Positions 20,511 through 29,077 of a DNA stretch of 64,000 nucleotides are shown here, one piece after another. The position numbers were made by a program, and so were the translations under genes. The notes beneath the pieces were generated by a model. It was given only the letters and a program-made list of their open reading frames with translations. It ran no database searches and had not been told where the DNA came from. Source of the stretch: Castellaniella sp. UBA6218. Its GTDB lineage: Bacteria > Pseudomonadota > Gammaproteobacteria > Burkholderiales > Burkholderiaceae_B. The number at the start of each line of letters is the position of its first letter. Position 1 is the stretch's first letter. The DNA is taken from NCBI GenBank assembly GCA_002421865.1, contig DISE01000036.1, positions 1-64,000 on the forward strand, read 5' to 3'.

Positions 20511-21871
20511 CCGACAAAATGACCCTGGCCGTGAACCATGCGCTCAACGACATGCGCATGGCCCGCGCCCGCATGGAGTTGCTGAATTCAGGCATGGGGC
20601 TGGATGCCAAACGCAACGCGGCGTGGTGCGAGTATGGCTTCAAGGAAGACCTGGACTTTCAAGACTTCTACAAGCTATACCGACGCGGCGGCGTGGCCTA
20701 TGGTGCCGTCGAAAAGATCATTGGCGCCTGCTGGAAGACCAACCCCTGGGTAATCGAGGGCGACGACCAGGACGAATCCCGGCCAGAGACGGCCTGGGAG
20801 CGCAAGCTCAAGACCCTGGCGTCCGTCGCGTTCTGGCGCAGGATCGCCGAGGCCGACCGCCGCCGGCTGGTGGGGCGATTCTCAGGCCTGATCCTGCGTA
20901 TTCGAGACAGCCAGGCCTGGGATCAGCCAGTGCGTGGAAGCAGCCCGGCGCTGGTGGATGTGATTCCTGCTTGGGCTGGCGCCCTGCAGCCCGTCGAGTT
21001 CGACGCCGAGCCGAACTCCGACCGCTACGGCCTGCCGAAATACTGGCAGTACACCCAGACCACGGCGAACGGCAGCCGCAGCCAGGTCAAAATCCACTAC
21101 GACCGCATCCACATCCTGGGTGACTGGACGGCGGATGCCATCGGGTTCCTGGAGCCCGCCTACAACGCCTTCGTGAGCTTGGAAAAGGTCGAGGGTGGTA
21201 GCGGCGAGTCGTTTCTGAAGAACGCCGCGCGCCAGATGGCCGTGAACTTCGACAAGGAAACGAATCTTCGCGACCTGGCCGACATGTACGGCGTGAAGCT
21301 GGAAGACCTGCAAGAGCAATTCAACGCCGCCGCCCGCGAGGTCAACAGTGCCAATGATCTGCTGATGATCCTGCAGGGCGCGAACGTTACGCCGCTGGTA
21401 ACCAATGTCCCGGACCCGAAGCCGACCTACGACGTGAACTTGCAGACGGCGGCCGCCGCTCTGGACATCCCCACAAAGATATTGGTGGGCATGCAAACCG
21501 GCGAGCGCGCCAGCAGCGAGGATCAGAAGTACTTCAATGCCCGGTGCCAGTCGCGCCGCGGCGATCTGGGTTTCGAGATCCATGAGCTGTTCGAGCACCT
21601 GATGCGAATTCGTGCGGTCGATCGCATCGCCGACTACACGGTCATGTGGGACGACCTGACCGATGCGACCCAGGCCGACAAGCTGGCCAGCGCGAAGCTG
21701 ATGAGTGAGATCAACGCTCAGGCCATCGCCACCGGCGAGACGGTGTTTACTGGCGGAGAAATCCGCACGGCGGCCGGATACGACCCCGAGGATGCTCCTG
21801 ATCCGCTGGGCGAAGACGACGAGGATGAGGATGGCGACGAAGCCAAAACCGCCGATCCTGCCCGCGAATAA
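20507..21871 (+). CDS. Portal protein (DUF1073 type)
   Basis: A 454-residue portal. The N-terminal A-W-C-E-Y-G-F, the middle Y-K-L-Y-R-R-G-G-V-A-Y-G-A-V-E-K-I, I-H-Y-D-R-I-H-I-L-G-D, and the C-terminal acidic tail are typical of DUF1073 portals. It would form the dodecameric DNA channel. Databases sometimes label this family with an anti-CBASS Acb1 domain name; the sequence and position here point to the portal role. Start ATG overlaps the preceding stop. Confidence 0.88.
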   Translation: MTDKMTLAVNHALNDMRMARARMELLNSGMGLDAKRNAAWCEYGFKEDLDFQDFYKLYRRGGVAYGAVEKIIGACWKTNPWVIEGDDQDESRPETAWERKLKTLASVAFWRRIAEADRRRLVGRFSGLILRIRDSQAWDQPVRGSSPALVDVIPAWAGALQPVEFDAEPNSDRYGLPKYWQYTQTTANGSRSQVKIHYDRIHILGDWTADAIGFLEPAYNAFVSLEKVEGGSGESFLKNAARQMAVNFDKETNLRDLADMYGVKLEDLQEQFNAAAREVNSANDLLMILQGANVTPLVTNVPDPKPTYDVNLQTAAAALDIPTKILVGMQTGERASSEDQKYFNARCQSRRGDLGFEIHELFEHLMRIRAVDRIADYTVMWDDLTDATQADKLASAKLMSEINAQAIATGETVFTGGEIRTAAGYDPEDAPDPLGEDDEDEDGDEAKTADPARE

Positions 21872-22784
21872 GGAGGATCCCACCGGCGTCGATCGCTTGG
21901 AACGCGGGGCTATGCGTGAGTTCGGGCGGCGCATCCGCAAGATCGCCCGGGGCTACGTCAAGTTGCTGGATCGCATCCCGGCCGAGCCGGTCGTGAACAA
22001 AACCGCAACGGACACCAAGGCCCGCCGGTACTCGTTTCGACTCGACCAGTACCTGCTGTCCTCGATCCTGGAAGAGGGCGCCAGCCTGGTCGATTCGCTG
22101 CTTGCCGATCCGCGTGACCCGTGGTTTTTCGAGGCGTACGTAGTCGTGTCCTATCGGCGCGGCACCGCCCAGGCCTTCGCCAACCTCGCACAACAGTCAC
22201 CCGCGTACCTGGCTGGACAGATGAGCGTGGCCGACATCATGAGGAGCGACCCGTACCGTCGGCGCATGGCGCTGGTCCAGGCGCGCGAATTTGAGGAAAT
22301 GAAGGGTTTGGCCGGAACGGTGAAATCCAACATGGCGCGGGCCCTGACCGACGGCATCGGTCGGGGCCTGAACCCACGCAGCATCGCCCGCAATCTGACC
22401 GACCAGGCCGGCATCGAGGCACGACGCGCGAACCGGATCGCTAGATCCGAGGTGCCGATGGCGCTGCGCCGGGCCCGCTGGGATGAATCCGACGAGGGTG
22501 CTGACCGCTATGGCCTGCGTGGCAAGCAGATGCACCTGTCGGCCTTGTCGCCGACGACTCGGGCCACGCACGCGGCACGCCACGGAAATCTGTACACGAC
22601 CGACCAGGTGCGGGACTGGTACAGCAGGGACGGCAACTCGATCAACTGCAAGTGCAGCCAGACCTTCGTGCTGGTGGACGAGAACGGCAAGCCGCTCGTG
22701 CCAGCCATCCAGCAGCGCGCCTTGGACACCAAGCGCGTCATGCGCGAGAAGCACAACGGCCCGTGGGCCGACGAGGAAGAATGA
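21831..22784 (+). CDS. Mu F-like minor head protein
   Basis: A 317-residue protein. The C-terminal third has the Mu F/SPP1 gp7 signature: R-R-A-N-R-I-A-R-S-E-V, later H-A-A-R-H-G and the I-N-C-K-C-S-Q-T-F-V metal-binding end. It overlaps the portal end by 41 bases. Such proteins are internal head components, often ejected with DNA or needed for assembly. Confidence 0.87.
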   Translation: MATKPKPPILPANKEDPTGVDRLERGAMREFGRRIRKIARGYVKLLDRIPAEPVVNKTATDTKARRYSFRLDQYLLSSILEEGASLVDSLLADPRDPWFFEAYVVVSYRRGTAQAFANLAQQSPAYLAGQMSVADIMRSDPYRRRMALVQAREFEEMKGLAGTVKSNMARALTDGIGRGLNPRSIARNLTDQAGIEARRANRIARSEVPMALRRARWDESDEGADRYGLRGKQMHLSALSPTTRATHAARHGNLYTTDQVRDWYSRDGNSINCKCSQTFVLVDENGKPLVPAIQQRALDTKRVMREKHNGPWADEEE

Positions 22785-24136
22785 TGAAGAAGCGAGACAT
22801 CGTGCTGCAGGTCAATGATGGCCTGGATCCGACGCTGGCCGGACGCCGGCCGCCGGTGGATCAGGCCGGGCGCACCCAGGTCAACATCACGACCCAGGTC
22901 AACGCCGCCCAGATCCGCCGCGAGACCTACAACGGTCGCGCGCATTGGGTGGTGCCGTCCTACACGCTGCCCGCCAATGTCGTCATGAACGGCGGCCTGT
23001 ACCCGGCAGCCGAGATCGACGCCCACTACCAGCAGCTCGAGGACACGCTGGCCCCGCTGGGTCATCCGACGGTGGACGGCCAGTTTGTGTCCGCGTTCTC
23101 GCCGGAAGGCATCAACGTCGGGCACGTGGGCGCCTGGAACCGCAACGTCAAGAAATCCGGCAATCGGGTCTACATCGAGAAGTGGATCGACACGGAAGTC
23201 GCCCAGATGTCCGAGGGCGGCCGCCGGTTGCTGGAACGTTTGGAAGCGCTGGAAAAGGGCGAGGACGTGCCGCCGATCCATACCAGCGTGGCGGTGTTCC
23301 TGGAGCGCCTGGACGCCAGCGAAGAACAGCAGACCCAGGGCGCCGAGTGGGTTGCCAGGATCCACGGTATGGATCACGACGCAATCCTGCTCGACCAGGT
23401 CGGCGCCGCGACCCCGGAGCAAGGCGTCGGCATGATGGTCAATGCCGACCAGGCACAGCCGTTAGCCGCCAACGCCGGCGCGCTGGTGGGCGAATCCTAC
23501 CGGCAGCGTGAGGAACGTCTGAGCCAAGCCGCCCGCAAGCGCTGGGCGACTGGCACCGATGAATACGTCTGGGTCGCGGATTTCACCGACAGCCAGGCTG
23601 TGATCGTGCGCAACGGCGGCGTCTCCGAGGTCTACGCCTACGAGGACAAGGGTGGCGCGATCGCGTTTGCCGACGCGGGTAGTCCTGTTGTGCGACAGGA
23701 ATCGTGGGTCACCACAGTCACCAATTCACTCAAACGACTTTTCAACCAGCAGGCCCGGCCTGCAGTCAACAAGGAGGGCGATATGCCTCTGACCCCTGAA
23801 GAACGGGCCGCATTGGTCAAGGAAACCAGCGACACCGTGGCCGCGAATGTGGCCGAACAACTCAAGCCCCTGACGGATGCCGTGACGGCGCTGCAGGCCA
23901 ACCAGACCGCGCTGTCCGAGCAACTGACTGCCAACGCCCGTGCCGAAGAAGCCGAGAAGCGCAAGGCGGTCGCCGCGGTGCACGGCGATGTCGTCGCCAA
24001 TGCGCTGTCCGGAGAGGCCCTGGACACCATGTTCAAGAGCCTGGGCACCGCCGCCACCATCGGCGCGAACGCCGCCAATCAACCGCAGGATGAGGGCGCC
24101 CCGGATCCTGCTGCCTACTTCGGAGGTGCGAAATGA
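22781..24136 (+). CDS. DUF2213 prohead protease/scaffold-like protein
   Basis: A 451-residue protein. The N-terminal ~190 residues show the DUF2213 pattern (R-R-E-T-Y-N-G-R-A-H-W-V-V-P, G-H-P-T-V-D-G-Q-F-V-S-A, I-H-T-S-V-A-V-F-L). The C-terminal ~150 residues are a scaffold-like coiled coil, A-E-Q-L-K-P-L-T-D-A-V-T-A-L-Q-A-N. Fusion of protease and scaffold is common just before the decoration and capsid genes. Confidence 0.82.
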   Translation: MMKKRDIVLQVNDGLDPTLAGRRPPVDQAGRTQVNITTQVNAAQIRRETYNGRAHWVVPSYTLPANVVMNGGLYPAAEIDAHYQQLEDTLAPLGHPTVDGQFVSAFSPEGINVGHVGAWNRNVKKSGNRVYIEKWIDTEVAQMSEGGRRLLERLEALEKGEDVPPIHTSVAVFLERLDASEEQQTQGAEWVARIHGMDHDAILLDQVGAATPEQGVGMMVNADQAQPLAANAGALVGESYRQREERLSQAARKRWATGTDEYVWVADFTDSQAVIVRNGGVSEVYAYEDKGGAIAFADAGSPVVRQESWVTTVTNSLKRLFNQQARPAVNKEGDMPLTPEERAALVKETSDTVAANVAEQLKPLTDAVTALQANQTALSEQLTANARAEEAEKRKAVAAVHGDVVANALSGEALDTMFKSLGTAATIGANAANQPQDEGAPDPAAYFGGAK

Positions 24137-24582
24137 GCCGCTATCGTCGCGTCAACATTGACGGTCAGTCCCTGTACAAGACCGAAACCCGCCTCACGGC
24201 GGCCAACCTCAAGCCCGGCACCTTCGCCACCATCAACGGCTCCGATAAGTTCGCTCAGGCAACCGCCGTCGCGGGTCGGATGTATGTGATCGATGTCGCT
24301 TATCACGAGGGGCTGACCATCACTGACTCGGTTCCGGCCGGCCATTCGGCCATCGGCAACTACGTCGAGGAGGGCCGCGAACTCGCCATCCTGTGCGCCG
24401 CCGGGACCTATGAGAAGGACACGCCGATCAAGGTCAATTCGTCCGGCCAGGGCGCGGTCGGCGTGGATGGCACCGACGCCATCGTGGGCTTCTCGCAAGA
24501 CGAGTTCACGGTGGGTGCTGGCCAGACCGAATTCATCCGCGTGCGGATGCGCGCAACCCAGAAACCCGGCGCTGCCGTCTAA
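24133..24582 (+). CDS. Capsid decoration/cement protein candidate
   Basis: A 149-residue beta-rich protein (Y-R-R-V-N-I-D-G-Q-S-L-Y, K-P-G-T-F-A-T-I, D-T-P-I-K-V-N-S-S-G-Q-G-A) located between the DUF2213 protease and the major capsid. This layout is typical of head-decoration proteins. The assignment rests on position and composition. Confidence 0.7.
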   Translation: MSRYRRVNIDGQSLYKTETRLTAANLKPGTFATINGSDKFAQATAVAGRMYVIDVAYHEGLTITDSVPAGHSAIGNYVEEGRELAILCAAGTYEKDTPIKVNSSGQGAVGVDGTDAIVGFSQDEFTVGAGQTEFIRVRMRATQKPGAAV

Positions 24583-24593
24583 GGAGATCACAC

Positions 24594-25679
24594 ATGTTTT
24601 TCACTCCCCAAACCCTGGCGGCCAATAGCCGCCTGCGCGGCCACTGGGCGGACCTGTGGGCCAACCGCAATATCTACAACCGCCAGCACCGGACGATGGT
24701 CGAGGCCAATCGCGCCCAGATGACGTCCGATATGCTGGCCTGCAACGCTGTGGGCGGTTTCGCGCGCGACTTCTGGGCCGAGATCGACAACCAGGTCATC
24801 CAGATGCGCGACACCGAAACGGGCATGGAGATCCTGACCGATTTGTTGGCTGTGCAGACGGTGCTGCCGGTGGGCAAGACCGCCAAGCTGTACAACATGG
24901 TGGGCGACATCGCCGACGATGTCTCGGTGAGCTTGGACGGTCAGGCGCCGTTCTCGTTCGATCACACCGAGTACAACACCGGCGGCGACCCGATCCCGGT
25001 CTTCACGGCCGGGTATGGCGTGAACTGGCGCCACGCGGCCGGACTGGGCACCGTGGGGTTGGACCTGGTGCTTGACTCCCAGGAAGCGAAGCTGCGCAAG
25101 TACAACAAGCGCCTGGTTTCGTACCTGCTCGATGGCAACGACAAAATCAAGGTCGAAAGCTACGAGGCCAAGGGCCTGCGCAATCACGCCAACACCAAGA
25201 AGATCGACCTGAAGACGGCCGGCGCATCGGGTGCCGCGATCAACTTGGCCACGGCCAACCAGACCGACCTGAACAAGTTTTTCACCAGTGGCGCCTTCGG
25301 CCAGACGGCCAGGGTCAACCGGGTCGACGCTTATGACGTGGTGTGGGTCTCTCCTGAGATCTTCGGCAACCTGAACGCGCCGTACCTTGACAGCAACGGC
25401 ATTGCGACCGATCGCACGATCCTGCAGGTCTTCGGGCCGCGTTGGAACGTGCGTGAGTTCCGCATGACCTATGCGCTGTCCGGCAACGAGCTGTTGGGCT
25501 ACCAGCGCCGCCGCGACGTGGTGACGCCCCTGGTGGGAATGACCACGGGCGTCGTGCCGCTGCCGCGTCCGCTGCCCAACGTCAACTACAACTTCCAGAT
25601 TATGGGCGCCATGGGCATCCAGGTGAAAGCTGACGATGCCGGCCTGTCCGGCGTTGTGTACGCGGCTGATCTGACCTAA
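24594..25679 (+). CDS. Major capsid protein
   Basis: A 361-residue HK97-fold-length protein in the capsid position, after decoration and before the head-tail genes. Features include M-V-E-A-N-R-A-Q, a long mid-section with F-S-F-D-H-T-E-Y-N and G-Y-G-V-N-W-R-H-A, and a terminal I-M-G-A-M-G-I-Q-V-K. AGGAG-like ribosome site precedes the ATG. It should be the most abundant particle protein. Confidence 0.87.
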   Translation: MFFTPQTLAANSRLRGHWADLWANRNIYNRQHRTMVEANRAQMTSDMLACNAVGGFARDFWAEIDNQVIQMRDTETGMEILTDLLAVQTVLPVGKTAKLYNMVGDIADDVSVSLDGQAPFSFDHTEYNTGGDPIPVFTAGYGVNWRHAAGLGTVGLDLVLDSQEAKLRKYNKRLVSYLLDGNDKIKVESYEAKGLRNHANTKKIDLKTAGASGAAINLATANQTDLNKFFTSGAFGQTARVNRVDAYDVVWVSPEIFGNLNAPYLDSNGIATDRTILQVFGPRWNVREFRMTYALSGNELLGYQRRRDVVTPLVGMTTGVVPLPRPLPNVNYNFQIMGAMGIQVKADDAGLSGVVYAADLT

Positions 25680-25691
25680 CAGGGGCACGAC

Positions 25692-25976
25692 ATGAAATAC
25701 ATCGTCATTCGCCCCTGGCATGGGGTCGAGAAGGGCGCTGTGGTGGACTTGAAGCATCTCCACCCGGCACTCAAGACCAACGTGCGCCTCATCGGTGGCG
25801 AAGTCGCCGAACTGGTGCCTGCCACGTTCGACCCTGCCGGCAACAAGCCCCCGACCAAGGGGGCTATTGCCAAGCGGCTGAAAGAGCTCCAAATCGAGTT
25901 CGACGGACGCAAGAGTGCCGAAGAGCTGGCGGCCCTGCTGCCCGACAGCGACCCGCTGAAACCCACCACCGAATAA
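25692..25976 (+). CDS. Small head protein with HeH/LEM-like end, 94 aa
   Basis: The N-terminal half is beta-like (I-V-I-R-P-W-H-G-V-E-K-G). The C-terminal ~35 residues, P-T-K-G-A-I-A-K-R-L-K-E-L-Q-I-E-F-D-G-R, resemble the HeH/LEM helix-extended-loop-helix used by phage DNA-binding proteins. It is followed at once by a terminator. Precise role unknown. Confidence 0.7.
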   Translation: MKYIVIRPWHGVEKGAVVDLKHLHPALKTNVRLIGGEVAELVPATFDPAGNKPPTKGAIAKRLKELQIEFDGRKSAEELAALLPDSDPLKPTTE

Positions 25977-26018
25977 CCGCCCGCGAGGCGGTTTCTTTTT
26001 GCCCCGCTTCGGCGGGGC
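25975..26018 (+). terminator. Terminator within the head gene cluster
   Basis: AACCGCC-CGCGA-GGCGGTT followed by TCTTTTT overlaps the stop codon of the 94-aa gene. A second GC-only hairpin GCCCCGC/GCGGGGC follows at 26001-26018. Confidence 0.75.
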
Positions 26019-26039
26019 CCCAATTCTTGGAATCGAGCC

Positions 26040-26441
26040 ATGGTGACCATCGATCAGGCTACGCAGTATCTGGAAGGCCAGGGCATCACGCTGCCCGATT
26101 TCGTCGTGACCGCGCTGGTCGAGCAGGCCAACACGATCGAGGATTGCCTGAGCGCCCATTACACGCCTGCCACGGCCCTGTTGATCCAGCTCTACTTACT
26201 GGGCCTCATGGGCCTAGGGCAGGGCGACAAGTACATCAGCAGCCAGTCGGCCGCCAGCGGCGCGTCCCGATCGTTCCGGTACCAGTCCTTCGCCGACCGC
26301 TGGCGCGGCGCTATGTCGCTGCTGCGCGGCCTGGACAAGAACGGGTGCGCCACTGGCTTGATCCCGCCCGACCCGACCAGGGCATCTGCTGGCTTCTGGG
26401 TGGCCACGGGTGGCTGCATGCAGGGCGGCGGAAATGTCTGA
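26040..26441 (+). CDS. Head-tail connector protein, 133 aa
   Basis: The protein begins M-V-T-I-D-Q-A-T-Q-Y-L and has a helical pattern with I-E-D-C-L-S-A-H-Y and S-Q-S-A-A-S-G-A-S-R-S-F. This is the style of small adaptor proteins after the capsid in Burkholderia/Bordetella siphophages. Position gives the function; sequence is not diagnostic. Confidence 0.68.
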   Translation: MVTIDQATQYLEGQGITLPDFVVTALVEQANTIEDCLSAHYTPATALLIQLYLLGLMGLGQGDKYISSQSAASGASRSFRYQSFADRWRGAMSLLRGLDKNGCATGLIPPDPTRASAGFWVATGGCMQGGGNV

Positions 26442-26781
26442 GGTTGCGCGCTGGAGCTACCAGAACACCGCCACCGTGCGTCCGTTCACCGGCCGCAATG
26501 ACTGGGACGGCGGCAACACCTATGGCGCGCCGTTTGAGATCGCCTGCACGTGGACGGCAGCCGCTGAAATGGTGCGAGAAACCGGCGGGCAGAGCGGCGC
26601 CAGGGGCGCTGAGTTCGTTGCCAAGCACCTGATCTTCACTGAAGACAAGCGCCCCAAATATCTGGACCTGATTCAACTAAACGGTCACTCCGACTGGGAA
26701 GAGATCAGGGCCGTCACGGAGTGGGATATGTCGAGCCTGGACGAGCCTGACAGTCCTGATTTTCGTCTCGCAACCGCATAG
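26434..26781 (+). CDS. Head-tail joining protein, 115 aa
   Basis: The protein contains V-A-R-W-S-Y-Q-N-T-A-T-V-R-P-F-T-G-R-N-D-W-D and H-S-D-W-E-E-I-R-A-V-T-E-W-D. It overlaps the connector gene by eight bases. This is the stopper/joining position in tailed phages. Function by order. Confidence 0.65.
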   Translation: MSEVARWSYQNTATVRPFTGRNDWDGGNTYGAPFEIACTWTAAAEMVRETGGQSGARGAEFVAKHLIFTEDKRPKYLDLIQLNGHSDWEEIRAVTEWDMSSLDEPDSPDFRLATA

Positions 26782-26791
26782 GAGCATCACC

Positions 26792-26881
26792 ATGGATTAC
26801 CTGATCGGAACCGGCCTTGTGGCCTTCGTCTTCGGCGTGGCCGCCACCCTCATCGTGCTGAAAATGCGCGATCGGATGTAG
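26792..26881 (+). CDS. 29-aa single-helix membrane peptide
   Basis: A tiny gene with AGGAG eight bases before the ATG. The product is one hydrophobic helix (G-L-V-A-F-V-F-G-V-A-A-T-L-I-V-L) with a charged K-M-R-D-R-M end. Spacing fits between the joining gene and the gp10-like gene, which starts three bases after its stop. Confidence 0.55.
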   Translation: MDYLIGTGLVAFVFGVAATLIVLKMRDRM

Positions 26882-26883
26882 TC

Positions 26884-27282
26884 ATGCCAGTGCGTGGCAT
26901 CGAACGGGTGCGCGCGAATTATCGGCGCACGGTCCAGAAAATCGCGCGGCCGGTATCCGAGGGGGCGGTGTATGCCGTGCTGTCTCAGGGACGCGCGATG
27001 GCCGACACGATGACCCCGATCGACACCAGCAACCTGATCAACAGTGGCTACGCGCCGCAGATCACGGTGGCGCGCGGGAAGGTGACGGGGACCGTAGGCT
27101 ATACGGCGTCGTATGCCTTCGCCGTGCATGAGGCGTCGGGCACACTTAAGGGCCAGTCCCGGCTCAGCGGGCGGGGCGACTATTGGGATCCGAACGCACA
27201 GCCACGCTTCCTGGTCGAGGGCTTCGATCAGTTGAAATCGTCCGTCCCTGCAATCCTCAAGGCCTACTACCGTGCTGGATGA
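26884..27282 (+). CDS. HK97 gp10-like tail completion protein
   Basis: A 132-residue protein: an N-terminal basic helix, then A-P-Q-I-T-V-A-R-G-K-V-T-G-T-V-G-Y-T, Y-A-F-A-V-H-E, and a C-terminal P-R-F-L-V-E-G-F. The last two are hallmarks of the HK97 gp10/minor capsid family. It joins neck and tail. Confidence 0.83.
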   Translation: MPVRGIERVRANYRRTVQKIARPVSEGAVYAVLSQGRAMADTMTPIDTSNLINSGYAPQITVARGKVTGTVGYTASYAFAVHEASGTLKGQSRLSGRGDYWDPNAQPRFLVEGFDQLKSSVPAILKAYYRAG

Positions 27283-27631
27283 ACTGAAAGACTGGATCGA
27301 AGCGATTCTCGGGCCTTCCTGGGTCTACAGCACGGGTATGTGGACAGATCGCCCAGACATTGCTGCAAGCCCTATCTGCTCGATACAGAACGATGGCGGC
27401 CCGCAGCCTGACGTGGACGATCGCCGCCCGCGGTTCCGTGTGATCTTGCTGGGGCCTATTCAGGGGGCGGTAGGGATGACGAAGGATGCCGCCGATGCGC
27501 TGACGGCAGCCGCACTGAGCGCCGCAACCCCGTGCGGGGCCGCGCACATTCGAATCGCCGAGCCCACCGGGCCAGGCACAACGACCGAGGGCCGGCGCTG
27601 GTACGCGTTGGACATCGAAATCCTTTTTTGA
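27272..27631 (+). CDS. Tail terminator-like protein, 119 aa
   Basis: It follows the gp10-like gene and precedes the tail tube, the place of the tail terminator (gpU/gp17-like). Features: L-K-D-W-I-E-A-I-L-G-P-S-W at the N-terminus and R-R-W-Y-A-L-D-I-E-I at the C-terminus. GTG start, overlapping the previous gene by 11 bases. Confidence 0.72.
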   Translation: MLDELKDWIEAILGPSWVYSTGMWTDRPDIAASPICSIQNDGGPQPDVDDRRPRFRVILLGPIQGAVGMTKDAADALTAAALSAATPCGAAHIRIAEPTGPGTTTEGRRWYALDIEILF

Positions 27632-27681
27632 CCGCCTCCGGGCGATTTTTATTGCCGCCCTCCTGGCGGCTTTTCTTTTTT
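27630..27681 (+). terminator. Tandem terminator before the tail tube gene
   Basis: CGCC-TCCG-GGCG followed by ATTTTT (27633-27650), then GCCGCC-N5-GGCGGC followed by TTTTCTTTTTT (27654-27681). Confidence 0.75.
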
Positions 27682-27692
27682 GGAGGCCGTCA

Positions 27693-28442
27693 ATGGCTAA
27701 CTGCAAATCCCAGAAATATGTGGGCCGCGACGTGGTCCTGGAATACGCCATCGGTTGCGCCGATACCCTGCCGACCGAGGCCGACTGGAAGCGCTTTGGC
27801 TCAATGCGCACCAAGGAATTCAATCTGGAGTGGGAGACCACCGACGCGACGGCTGACGACTCGATCGGCGCGCTGCGCGAGAACTTGGCCACGTTCCAGT
27901 CGTTGACGATTTCGGGCGATGGCACCTGCAAGGCCAGCGGCGCCGGCTCGGCCAATCTGATCGAACTGACCAAGCACGTCGCTAATCCGACGGCCACGGC
28001 AGGCCAACCGTTCGCCTGGATGCGTATGACGTTCCCCGACCTGACCTTCACGGCCTTCATGATCATCACGACCATGAGCCGGTCGGCGCCGTTTGACGAT
28101 GTGACGACCTACAGCATGGAAGCCAGCGCCACAACCAGCGATTACGGCCTGATCGTCGAGGACACGCCGGATCCGGACGCGCCGGCCGTGACGTCTGTCG
28201 AAGTCGTGCCGGCCACGCTGTCCATGATCGTGGGCGAGACCTACGACGTGGAGGCTGTCGTGCTGCCCACCAGCGCGTCGCAAGGCGTGACCTGGAGTAC
28301 CAGCGATACGCTTATTGCGACCGTCAACGCCCTGACCGGCGTCGTGACGGCTGTGGGCGATGGTACGGCGACGATCACCGCGACCAGTTCGAGCGATCCG
28401 GCGAAATCGGATACCTGCGCGGTGACGGTGACTGCGGCGTAA
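27693..28442 (+). CDS. Major tail tube protein with Ig-like C-terminal domain
   Basis: A 249-residue protein. The first ~165 residues are a tail-tube domain (K-F-N-L-E-W-E-T-T-D-A-T type, D-V-T-T-Y-S-M-E-A). Residues 170-249 are a bacterial Ig-like (BIG2) domain with V-P-A-T-L-S-M-I-V-G-E-T-Y, V-T-W-S-T-S-D, V-T-A-V-G-D-G-T-A-T-I-T-A-T. Such surface Ig domains decorate lambda-type tails. Confidence 0.88.
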   Translation: MANCKSQKYVGRDVVLEYAIGCADTLPTEADWKRFGSMRTKEFNLEWETTDATADDSIGALRENLATFQSLTISGDGTCKASGAGSANLIELTKHVANPTATAGQPFAWMRMTFPDLTFTAFMIITTMSRSAPFDDVTTYSMEASATTSDYGLIVEDTPDPDAPAVTSVEVVPATLSMIVGETYDVEAVVLPTSASQGVTWSTSDTLIATVNALTGVVTAVGDGTATITATSSSDPAKSDTCAVTVTAA

Positions 28443-28516
28443 CGTGGGTTCGGCCGGGCAGCCGCCCGGCCAACCGGCAAGGGTAAGATTGCCTGAAACA
28501 ACGACGAGGAGCCATC

Positions 28517-29008
28517 ATGAACGAGTTGCTCGATTGGGCGGAGAAGGCGGGGGTCGAGAACATGCGGCAGCAGCGTACCGCTGCGGATTTCATGCGCAAG
28601 GAAGGGGTGACCACGCTCACCATCCTGTTGGCCGGTGCAACGGGCGCTCTGGCCTATGTGGTGAAAGGGCTGGACCAGCACACGGTATGGCTTGCCGCTG
28701 GAGCGCTGACCATGTCGCTGTACCTGTATGCGCTGTCAGCGGCGACCGTGTTCCTGGTGATGTACATCCAGGGATTCCCTGCGCTGTACAACGAGCCGGT
28801 CAACCTCTATCAGAAGCAGTATTCCCTGGAGGCGCTGCGGGAGGTCGAACTGCAGAACCTGCAGGGACGCATCGATATCGCCGTGAAGCGCAATCTCTGT
28901 CTGCAGAACCGGCTGAACCGGATTCGGGTATTTGCCGTATGCAGCCCGATCACCTTCGGTGCGGGCGCGTGGGCAGCCCTTTACTTGGGTGGGGGTACGG
29001 TTCTCTGA
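28517..29008 (+). CDS. Membrane protein inside the tail operon, 163 aa
   Basis: Three hydrophobic segments (about residues 34-52, 58-85 and 138-158) and a coiled middle region (L-R-E-V-E-L-Q-N-L-Q-G-R-I-D-I-A-V-K-R-N). It lies between tail tube and tail chaperone, where an accessory gene would disrupt normal order. No family recognised. It may be a cargo gene with function in lysogeny. Confidence 0.65.
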   Translation: MNELLDWAEKAGVENMRQQRTAADFMRKEGVTTLTILLAGATGALAYVVKGLDQHTVWLAAGALTMSLYLYALSAATVFLVMYIQGFPALYNEPVNLYQKQYSLEALREVELQNLQGRIDIAVKRNLCLQNRLNRIRVFAVCSPITFGAGAWAALYLGGGTVL

Positions 29009-29076
29009 TCGCGATTTGGGATAGGGCGCGGCTGGGGAATCTCGGGCGTCGGCTGTTCTTTTTTCTGATCGCTCAT
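28981..29076 (-). CDS. 31-aa Pro-rich peptide after the lipoprotein
   Basis: A short leftward reading frame whose ATG lies two bases after the lipoprotein stop (TAGCATG), with AAGGAA as ribosome site. The product has the pattern P-T-P-E-I-P-Q-P-R-P-I-P. It overlaps the end of the rightward membrane gene. Plausible but unproven. Confidence 0.45.
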   Translation of the reverse strand: MSDQKKEQPTPEIPQPRPIPNRDQRTVPPPK

Positions 29077-29077
29077 G

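Noticed and set aside
20507..21871. Portal protein as an anti-CBASS (Acb1) defence inhibitor
   Set aside because: The label comes from a shared domain name. Position between terminase and Mu F-like head protein and full portal length fit a structural portal.
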